Below are positions 1 to 5,431 of a stretch of 8,378 nucleotides of DNA, in pieces. The position numbers were made by a program, and so were the translations under genes. This stretch comes from Brevundimonas sp. (GTDB lineage: Bacteria; Pseudomonadota; Alphaproteobacteria; Caulobacterales; Caulobacteraceae). The stretch's first letter is position 1. Every line of letters begins with the position of its first letter. The DNA lies in assembly GCF_031082345.1 (NCBI RefSeq), contig NZ_JAVHLH010000119.1, forward strand, positions 1 through 8,378. The letters are read 5' to 3'. The notes below the pieces were generated by a model. It was not told the origin of the DNA and made no database searches. It was given only the letters and a program-made list of their open reading frames with translations.

Positions 1-1
1 C

Positions 2-448
2 ATGCATATCGTCAGCTGGGTCGCGTTTTCCGTCGGCTGGCTGAAGGGCGGGCACGCCGAACGGTTCGCGGTCGTGGTGCTGGTCTGCGACTATGTGTTC
101 ACGGTGGCCGTCGACAGGTTCGCCGGCGGGGTCGCCGGCGCCCAGGCGGTCGTGGGAGCCTCCGGGTTGGTGATCACGGCGTGCTTCCTCTGGCTGACCT
201 TCAGGTCGGATCGGTGGTGGCCGCTGGCCGGGACGGGGTGTCTGATCCTGATCGTGCTGGTCCACCTCCTCTTCTTCCTGGCGCCGGTGTCGTACACCGC
301 CGCCGTTTCGGCGCAGGTGGGGCTTTGGCTTCTGCTGTATGTGATCGTGCTGGCGGGGGTGGCCGAGCGCTGGCTGGCGGGCGAGGCCGCGGTCAGCCGG
401 ATCGGTCGCGGCAGGGCGCATGAGGCGGTCCGGGCCGGCGCAGCCTGA
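2..448 (+). CDS. Small multi-spanning membrane protein, array copy 1 (5' end outside window)
   Basis: First of five tandem paralogues; function not recognised. The visible 148 residues hold hydrophobic segments at about 1-14, 22-35, 48-65, 73-94 and 99-121. These are separated by the family signatures GGHAERF (16-22), RSDRWWP (68-74) and AERWLAGE, with a basic tail of the SRIGRGR type. The ATG at 2 aligns with codon 8 of copy 2 (MHIVSW against MNIVSW), and base 1 is a C, as in the preceding GCC codon of copy 2. The real start is therefore probably 21 nt upstream, beyond the window. The middle section (CDY, ASGLVIT) resembles copy 5 more than copies 2-4. A 27-nt block (37-63) is identical to copy 2 (521-547), and 362-400 differs from 840-878 by one base, suggesting recent duplication or gene conversion. 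The stop lies 16 nt before the proposed start of copy 2. That it encodes a membrane protein is clear; its role is unknown. Confidence 0.8.
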   Translation: MHIVSWVAFSVGWLKGGHAERFAVVVLVCDYVFTVAVDRFAGGVAGAQAVVGASGLVITACFLWLTFRSDRWWPLAGTGCLILIVLVHLLFFLAPVSYTAAVSAQVGLWLLLYVIVLAGVAERWLAGEAAVSRIGRGRAHEAVRAGAA

Positions 449-450
449 AC

Positions 451-467
451 GGGGAGAAACCGGCATC
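451..467 (+). promoter_or_regulatory. Ribosome binding site leading to an ATC codon (copy 2)
   Basis: GGGGAG at 451-456 is followed after 8 nt by ATC at 465. The block GGAGAAACCGGCATC is nearly the same as those before copies 3 (GGAGAGACCGGAATC) and 4 (GGAGAGACCGGCATA). This conserved junction supports a shared initiation signal. It decides the start in favour of ATC over ATG 420 or ATG 486. Confidence 0.55.
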
Positions 468-911
468 ACGCCCTTCATTCTGGCCATGAACATCGTGTCC
501 TGGGTCGCCTTCGCCGTCGCCTGGCTGAAGGGCGGGCACGCCGAACGATTCGGCGTCGCGGTCCTGCTGTCGGGCGCCCTGATCGAGATGTTCTTCGTCC
601 ATTGGCAGATCGGCGAGCTCGAGGTTGGCATTGCCGCGACCCAGGTCGTGCTGCTGCTGATATTCGGCCGGCTGGCGTTCAGCTCGGACCGCTGGTGGCC
701 GCTCGCCGTGACGGGGTGTATGATCCTGATCGTGACGGTCCACCTCCTCGTCATCCTGACGTCGGTGTCCTTCTATGCCGCCATATCGGCGAGGATCGGC
801 GTCTGGCTACTCTTGTACGTGATCCTGATCGCCAGCGTCGCCGAGCGCTGGCTGGCGGGTGAGGCCGCGGTCAGCCGGGTCGGACGCGGCAGGGTTCGTG
901 AGGCGGTATAG
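465..911 (+). CDS. Small multi-spanning membrane protein, array copy 2 (proposed ATC start)
   Basis: Second paralogue, 148 residues, function not recognised. Hydrophobic segments lie at about 3-21, 30-46, 55-72, 79-101 and 104-126. Signatures are GGHAERF (23-29), SSDRWWP (73-79) and AERWLAGE (126-133), then a basic SRVGRGR tail. The segment VHWQIGELEV after the second helix marks the subtype shared with copies 3 and 4. I chose ATC at 465 because GGAG (453-456) sits 8 nt before it and the reading then begins MTPFILA, matching the PF-containing N-termini of copies 3-5. ATG at 420 is in frame but lies inside copy 1, has no convincing ribosome binding site and would add a polar, arginine/proline-rich stretch not shared by the other copies. 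ATG at 486 would cut into the first helix. It is probably co-transcribed with copy 1. Coding is confident; the exact start is not. Confidence 0.78.
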   Translation: MTPFILAMNIVSWVAFAVAWLKGGHAERFGVAVLLSGALIEMFFVHWQIGELEVGIAATQVVLLLIFGRLAFSSDRWWPLAVTGCMILIVTVHLLVILTSVSFYAAISARIGVWLLLYVILIASVAERWLAGEAAVSRVGRGRVREAV

Positions 912-937
912 GTGGCGAAGCCCGTAGGTTAGCCAGC

Positions 938-952
938 GGAGAGACCGGAATC
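938..952 (+). promoter_or_regulatory. Ribosome binding site leading to an ATC codon (copy 3)
   Basis: GGAG at 938-941, 8 nt spacer, ATC at 950-952. No ATG, GTG or TTG exists in this frame between the upstream TGA (899-901) and GTG 1049, so this is the clearest case in the array. Confidence 0.58.
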
Positions 953-1501
953 GAAACGCCCTTCATTGTTGCCGGACATCTGCTGGGCTGGGCGGCCTAT
1001 GGCGCCGGCTGGACAAGAGGCGGGCATACCGAGCGTTTCGCCGTTGCGGTGCTGTTGTCCGACCACGCCGTTTCGAGCGCGACGTTCCGTTGGCGCATCG
1101 ATGATTTTTATTGGGGCGTCGCAGCGCAAGCCGTTGCAGTGATGTTCATTCTCGGCTGGCTCGCTCTGAGGTCCAATCGATGGTGGCCGCTCGTTGCGGC
1201 CGCGGCGGTGGTTCTGATCGTGCTGGTCCACGGTCTGACCATCGTGACGTCGATCACTCCCGCCGCCGCCGTCTCAGCGCGGGTCGGCCTGTGGATGGTC
1301 GTCAACATAGCGTTGCTGGCCGGCGTCGCCGAGCGTTGGCTCGCGGGCGAAAGGGCCGTCGGCGATCGCCGAACCTGGCGGCGCCGTCGCCCACTCCAGG
1401 CCGGAGGTCCCTCGGCCGAGCGCGGGCTGGCGGGCGAGCAGGCGGTCAGCCGGTTCGGTCGTCACAGGGCGCGAGACGCGGTACAGACTGGCGAGACCTG
1501 A
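950..1501 (+). CDS. Small multi-spanning membrane protein, array copy 3, composite tail (proposed ATC start)
   Basis: Third paralogue, 183 residues and the longest. The body follows the family: METPFIVAGHLLGW start, GGHTERF, a WRIDD segment, RSNRWWP, LVHG in the next helix, SARVGLW, then AERWLAGE encoded from 1328. The frame is open from 902, after a TGA at 899-901, yet contains no ATG, GTG or TTG before GTG 1049. Starting at 1049 would delete the first helix and GGHTERF. ATC at 950 has GGAG (938-941) 8 nt upstream, like copies 2 and 4. CTG at 980 or 983 is a weaker alternative. The C-terminus is odd: a GDRRTWRRRRP tail like that of copy 4 is followed by a second partial signature, AERGLAGEQAVSRFGRHR (from 1415), like the tails of copies 1 and 2. 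This looks like fusion to the remnant of a lost copy. Function unknown. Confidence 0.75.
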   Translation: METPFIVAGHLLGWAAYGAGWTRGGHTERFAVAVLLSDHAVSSATFRWRIDDFYWGVAAQAVAVMFILGWLALRSNRWWPLVAAAAVVLIVLVHGLTIVTSITPAAAVSARVGLWMVVNIALLAGVAERWLAGERAVGDRRTWRRRRPLQAGGPSAERGLAGEQAVSRFGRHRARDAVQTGET

Positions 1502-1513
1502 ACGCCGTCAACG

Positions 1514-1528
1514 GGAGAGACCGGCATA
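1514..1528 (+). promoter_or_regulatory. Ribosome binding site leading to an ATA codon (copy 4)
   Basis: GGAG at 1514-1517, 8 nt spacer, ATA at 1526-1528. It lies 12 nt after the TGA of copy 3, close enough for termination-reinitiation coupling. Confidence 0.55.
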
Positions 1529-2029
1529 CCGCCCTTCGTTCTGGCCCTGTGGGCGCTGGCCTTTGTCGCGATGATCGTCGGCTGGCTGTGCGGAGGGCAT
1601 TCCGAACGGTTCGGCGCGGCGGTGCTGCTGCTGTCCTGGTTGGCGTTCGGTCCCATCATGTGGAGGATCGGCGACGTCTATGTCGACTCGATGATGGAGG
1701 ACACGCTTCTGCTGCTGATCTTCGGGGGGCTGGCTTTCCGCTCGAACCGATGGTGGCCGTTCGTCGCGGCGTCGGCGCTGGCCCTGACGGTCGTGGTGCA
1801 CGTTTTTACGATCGTGACCGATATCTCGTGGGCCGCCGCCGTTTCGGCGCGGGTCGGATTCGGACTTGTCACCTATACCGCCCTGCTTGCCGGGGTCTCG
1901 GAGCGATGGCTGGCGGGCGAGCGGCCCGTGAGCGGTCGCAGGCTCTGGAGACGCGGACGACCCGGGGCCGGAATTCCCCGTGGCGGTCCCTCGTCAGAAG
2001 GAGCCGCGACATCTCGCCCTTCCTGCTAG
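1526..2029 (+). CDS. Small multi-spanning membrane protein, array copy 4 (proposed ATA start)
   Basis: Fourth paralogue, 167 residues, function not recognised. It has the family layout of about five hydrophobic segments with GGHSERF, MWRIGDVYV, RSNRWWP, VVHVFTI, SARVGFG and SERWLAGERPVS. A long basic and glycine/proline-rich tail (RRLWRRGRPGAG...) follows and is probably extramembranous. The frame is open from 1502, just after the TGA of copy 3, and the only ATG near the N-terminus is 1571, within the first helix. ATA at 1526 is preceded by GGAG (1514-1517) at 8 nt and gives MPPFVLALWALAF, parallel to the other copies. The 3' end overlaps the proposed start of copy 5 by 19 nt, so the last residues may exist only because of that overlap. 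Translational coupling to copy 5 is plausible. Coding is confident; the ATA start is an inference from alignment with the other copies. Confidence 0.75.
   Translation: MPPFVLALWALAFVAMIVGWLCGGHSERFGAAVLLLSWLAFGPIMWRIGDVYVDSMMEDTLLLLIFGGLAFRSNRWWPFVAASALALTVVVHVFTIVTDISWAAAVSARVGFGLVTYTALLAGVSERWLAGERPVSGRRLWRRGRPGAGIPRGGPSSEGAATSRPSC
1996..2013 (+). promoter_or_regulatory. Strong ribosome binding site leading to an ATC codon (copy 5)
   Basis: AGAAGGAG at 1996-2003, 7 nt spacer, ATC at 2011-2013, inside the 3' end of copy 4. This is the strongest Shine-Dalgarno of the array, and no canonical start codon follows it at a usable distance in the coding frame. Confidence 0.58.
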
Positions 2030-2454
2030 CCGCGCACATCATCGCCAACCTGTCATTCGCGGCCGGCTGGTTTTGGGGCGGACGCACCGAACGGTTCGCA
2101 GTCGCGGTGCTGATCTGCGACTACGCGCTCAGCGGGATCATCGACGGGCACGCGAACGCGCAATTAATCTGGGCGGCGTCGGGGTTGGTGATCACGCTGA
2201 TCTTCCTGTCGCTGGCCTTCCGCTCGGACCGGTGGTGGCCGTTCGCGACGGCGGCCGCCCTGTCTCTGGGCGTTCTGGTCGCGCTTCTGGAACTGGTGGA
2301 CCCGGGTCTGTCCCGATACGCCGTCGCCTCGGCGCAACTTGGCCTGTGGCTCGTCGTGTACGCCACGCTTCTGGCCGGCGTCGGCGAGCGTTGGCTGGCG
2401 GGCGAGAGGCCGGTCAGCGACACGGCCATATGGCGTCCACGCACACGCTCTTGA
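2011..2454 (+). CDS. Small multi-spanning membrane protein, array copy 5 (proposed ATC start)
   Basis: Fifth and last paralogue, 147 residues. Signatures are WGGRTERF, ICDYALSG, ASGLVIT, RSDRWWPF, SAQLGLW, GERWLAGERPVS and a short DTAIWRPRTRS tail. The CDY/ASGLVIT section groups it with copy 1. The histidine found in the fourth hydrophobic segment of copies 1-4 (VH) is alanine here (LVALLEL). The frame stays open far upstream (to about 1111) only because of high GC; family similarity begins at MSPFLLAAHIIAN. ATC at 2011 lies 7 nt after GGAG (2000-2003), part of the strong Shine-Dalgarno AGAAGGAG (1996-2003). No ATG, GTG or TTG lies between that site and the GTG codon around 2107, which is already in the second helix. 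The stop codon (2452-2454) directly abuts the palindrome upstream of metK. Function unknown. Confidence 0.77.
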   Translation: MSPFLLAAHIIANLSFAAGWFWGGRTERFAVAVLICDYALSGIIDGHANAQLIWAASGLVITLIFLSLAFRSDRWWPFATAAALSLGVLVALLELVDPGLSRYAVASAQLGLWLVVYATLLAGVGERWLAGERPVSDTAIWRPRTRS

Positions 2455-2477
2455 ACATATAAACATATCTTTATATG
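2451..2477 (+). promoter_or_regulatory. metK: Candidate metK promoter overlapping the palindrome
   Basis: TTGAAC (2451-2456) and TATATG (2472-2477) could be -35 and -10 elements, with a rather short 15-nt spacer. The same TATATG hexamer serves as -10 in the better promoter before rimP. Transcription would start near 2484, giving a leader of about 28 nt. The overlap with the palindrome would let a bound repressor block RNA polymerase. Confidence 0.35.
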
Positions 2478-2478
2478 T
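2455..2478 (+). promoter_or_regulatory. AT-rich palindromic operator upstream of metK
   Basis: Perfect 9-bp arms ACATATAAA (2455-2463) and TTTATATGT (2470-2478) flank CATATC. The central ATAT is itself symmetric, so only one pair in the 24-bp element is mismatched. It stands out sharply in GC-rich sequence and sits 34 nt before the metK start. Winged-helix repressors of the ArsR family bind AT-rich palindromes of this kind. An S-adenosylhomocysteine-responsive ArsR-type regulator (SahR-like) would be a natural candidate for metK, but no regulator gene is visible here, so this assignment is inference. There is no T-run and the RNA stem would be AU-only, so a terminator is unlikely. Confidence 0.6.
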
Positions 2479-2511
2479 CTGGCGGCCATCCCCTCGCTCC
2501 AGGAGCCCGCC

Positions 2512-3710
<1,199 letters not shown>

Positions 3711-3714
<4 letters not shown>

Positions 3715-3959
3715 TCGTCGAGTTCGGGCTCGCCGCTTTCGGGCGAGCCCTTCGGCGTTTCGTCCTTGGCTTCCGCGGCGTGACGTTGCGGCGGATCCAG
3801 CACCGCGCCGAAGCCGAACAGCATGGCGGCCATGATCTGGAAGCCGCCGCCCTTGCGCCGCGACGCGATGCGGCCGCGCCCGCCGGCGATGGCCAGCGTC
3901 GCCCAGACGACCAGTCCGATCAGGCCGAGGCCGACCGCCCAGGGTATGAACTCCGTCAT
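3711..3959 (-). CDS. Small two-helix membrane protein
   Basis: An 82-residue protein of unrecognised function. It has a hydrophobic segment at about 5-25 ([22 protein letters not shown]), a basic loop [13 protein letters not shown] at about 27-39, a second hydrophobic segment at about 41-55, and a polar acidic tail ending in ELDD. The basic loop between the helices predicts a cytoplasmic hairpin with both ends outside. The start ATG at 3959 has GGAG 6 nt upstream on this strand. The final stop overlaps that of metK (3712-3714) tail to tail, and the gene diverges from trmB. The combination of a good ribosome binding site, transmembrane pattern and a non-shadow position supports a real gene. 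It is probably a conserved hypothetical protein; no pathway can be given. Confidence 0.72.
3726..3750 (+). terminator. Hairpin after metK, possible terminator without U-tract
   Basis: GGGCTCGCC (3726-3734) pairs perfectly with GGCGAGCCC (3742-3750) around a 7-nt loop, starting 12 nt after the metK stop. It also forms part of the 3' coding region of the convergent gene. Only scattered Ts follow on either strand, so it may be a weak, Rho-assisted or bidirectional terminator, or a stabilising 3' end. Confidence 0.35.
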
Positions 3960-4036
3960 GCTCGTCTCCGTCGCGCCCCCTGCAGATGGGGGCCCGGAGC
4001 GGCGTGTGAAGGACTCGCGCCCGGCGCGCGACCGCC

Positions 4037-4051
4037 TATAAGGCGCCCATG
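4037..4051 (+). promoter_or_regulatory. trmB: Possible -10 element placing trmB on a leaderless transcript
   Basis: TATAAG at 4037-4042 would place the start of transcription about at the A of the trmB ATG (4049). No good -35 element is seen. Alternatively AAGG (4040-4043) acts as a weak Shine-Dalgarno 5 nt from the ATG. The two readings exclude each other. Confidence 0.3.
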
Positions 4052-4759
4052 TCTTCCGACCCCGACCCCTCGACCGCCCCGAACCGGGGCCCGCTCCGCT
4101 CGTTCGGCCGCATCAAGTCGCGCGCGCTGAAGCCGCGACAAGCGGCGCTGTTCGACACCCTGCTGCCCGCCGTCGCCCTGCCCGACCCGACCGCCGGCCC
4201 GCTGGACCCGCAGGCGCTGATGCCCGGCGCGAGCGAGGTCTGGCTCGAGATCGGCTTCGGCGGCGGCGAACATCTGGCGGCCCAGGCGGCGCGCCATCCG
4301 GACGCGCTGATGATCGGCTGCGAGCCCTTCCTGAACGGCGTCGGCTCGGCCCTGCGCCATATCGAGGAGGGCGGGCTGAAGAATGTACGGCTCCACGCCG
4401 ACGACGCCCGCGACGTGATGGGGGCCCTGCCGGACGCCTCGCTGGACCGGGTGATGATCCTGTTCCCCGACCCGTGGCACAAGGTGCGGCACAACAAGCG
4501 GCGGCTGGTGCAGGACGCCTTCGCGGTCGAGATCGCGCGGCTGCTCAAGCCCGGCGGACGGCTGCGTTTCGTCACCGACTGGAAGGACTACGCCGACTGG
4601 GCGCTGGAGCGGTTCGAGCGCACGCCGGGGCTGGAATGGACCGCCGAGCGCGCCGACGACTGGCGCGAGGCTCCCGCCGACCATGTGGTGACCCGCTACG
4701 AGGAGAAGAAGCTGGGCGACACGGCGCCGATCTTCCTCGAATTCGTGCGGCGGCGATGA
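4049..4759 (+). CDS. trmB: tRNA (guanine-N7-)-methyltransferase
   Basis: A SAM-dependent enzyme that forms 7-methylguanosine at position 46 in the variable loop of tRNAs. The 236 residues carry a Rossmann-type methyltransferase fold: motif I EIGFGGGEH at 67-75 for SAM binding, the acidic CEP around 91-93, the family signature FPDPWHKVRHNKRRL at 139-153, TDWKDYA from 177, and the C-terminal TRYEEKKLGDTAPIFLEF at 215-232. A basic, proline-rich stretch of about 45 residues precedes the fold, as is usual in Alphaproteobacteria. The ATG at 4049 is the first in frame. It lies between the divergent small membrane gene and the rimP promoter, so it is probably transcribed alone. It uses the product of the nearby metK. 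The frame is intact. Confidence 0.95.
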   Translation: MSSDPDPSTAPNRGPLRSFGRIKSRALKPRQAALFDTLLPAVALPDPTAGPLDPQALMPGASEVWLEIGFGGGEHLAAQAARHPDALMIGCEPFLNGVGSALRHIEEGGLKNVRLHADDARDVMGALPDASLDRVMILFPDPWHKVRHNKRRLVQDAFAVEIARLLKPGGRLRFVTDWKDYADWALERFERTPGLEWTAERADDWREAPADHVVTRYEEKKLGDTAPIFLEFVRRR

Positions 4760-4763
4760 GGGG

Positions 4764-4792
4764 CTGACAAACCGCGCGCCCGGGTCTATATG
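4764..4792 (+). promoter_or_regulatory. Sigma-70-type promoter of the rimP-nusA-ylxR-infB operon
   Basis: CTGACA (4764-4769), a 17-nt spacer and TATATG (4787-4792) form a good housekeeping promoter. It lies just after the trmB stop and puts transcription start near 4799. It is the best promoter match in the window. Confidence 0.65.
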
Positions 4793-4832
4793 CGCCCTCA
4801 CATCGTTAGACCGGCGTCCAACGGCGTCGTTC

Positions 4833-4866
4833 AAAGCGGCGGCCCTGGACGGCCCGCCGCTTTTTT
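4833..4866 (+). terminator. Intrinsic terminator in the rimP leader (probable attenuator)
   Basis: AAAGCGGCGGCC (4833-4844) pairs with the strand 4851-4863 around the loop CTGGAC, leaving one bulged C, and is followed directly by six Ts (4861-4866). The stem has about 12 pairs, mostly GC. It lies downstream of the promoter at 4764-4792 and 16 nt before the rimP start, so it would end transcription before the operon unless bypassed. CGTCC (4815-4819) is complementary to GGACG (4847-4851) in the hairpin loop and 3' arm and could form a competing structure. Leader terminators before rimP-nusA operons are known in other bacteria; NusA feedback here is inference. Confidence 0.7.
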
Positions 4867-4881
4867 ATTGGACCGCGCCCG

Positions 4882-5427
4882 TTGAAGGCCAAGACCGTCG
4901 AAGACCGCGCTCTGCTGGAGCTGATCGAACCCGTGGCGGAAAGCCTGGGCCTCGACATCGTGCGCGTGCGTCTGATGGGCGGCACCCTGCGCCGACGGCT
5001 GCAGATCATGGCCGAGCGGCCCAGCGACCACGACATCGCGGTCGAGGAATGCGCCCGTCTGAGCCGGGCGGTGTCGGAGGTGCTGGACGCCGCCGACCCG
5101 ATCTCGGGCGAATATCTGCTGGAGGTGTCGTCGCCGGGCATCGATCGGCCGCTGACCCGCCAGAGCGATTTCGACCTGTTCGAAGGCTTCGAGGCGCGGC
5201 TGGAGACCGATCGCATGATCGAGGGGCGGAAACGCTTCAAGGGAACGATCGCCGGGACCGAGGGCGAGAACATCGCCATCGACCTGGATGGGGAGGCGGA
5301 TACGGCCCTGATCCCCTTCGACTGGCTGGTCGACGCCAAGCTGGTGCTGACCGACGAACTGATGAAGGCGGGCGCCGAGAAGCGCGCCGCCCGTAACGAC
5401 AACAACGAACCTGATACCGAGGACTAA
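4882..5427 (+). CDS. rimP: Ribosome maturation factor RimP
   Basis: A cytosolic factor required for assembly of the 30S ribosomal subunit. The 181 residues contain an N-terminal alpha/beta domain (about 8-88) with the signature [15 protein letters not shown] (78-92), then an SH3/Sm-like barrel domain (about 95-165) and a polar tail with [10 protein letters not shown]. The start is TTG at 4882: it gives the usual short lead-in to the first helix, and the next in-frame ATG (4975) is inside the first domain. No clear Shine-Dalgarno precedes it, only a weak GGA at 4870-4872. Translation may therefore be inefficient or depend on the leader structure. The stop is 4 nt before nusA. It is first in its operon, behind a terminator in the leader. 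Confidence 0.95.
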   Translation: MKAKTVEDRALLELIEPVAESLGLDIVRVRLMGGTLRRRLQIMAERPSDHDIAVEECARLSRAVSEVLDAADPISGEYLLEVSSPGIDRPLTRQSDFDLFEGFEARLETDRMIEGRKRFKGTIAGTEGENIAIDLDGEADTALIPFDWLVDAKLVLTDELMKAGAEKRAARNDNNEPDTED

Positions 5428-5431
5428 GAGC

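Noticed and set aside
1499..1528. Stop-codon readthrough joining copies 3 and 4, which share a frame
   Set aside because: A GGAG at good spacing follows the TGA, and copy 4 has its own family-type N-terminus. Separate initiation is simpler.
1111..2010. Long frame-1 open stretch running upstream of copy 5
   Set aside because: Only 2011-2454 matches the family. The rest is an arginine-rich shadow of copies 3 and 4, so it is not a fused gene.
2..2454. The array as decayed pseudogenes that have lost ATG starts
   Set aside because: All five frames are intact over their full length with conserved motifs and retained Shine-Dalgarno sites. This is not expected if translation had been lost, although weak expression cannot be excluded.
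2455..2511. SAM or SAH riboswitch before metK
   Set aside because: The gap is only 57 nt. I could not find a SAM-II, SAM/SAH or other riboswitch core; the visible structure is a DNA-type palindrome.
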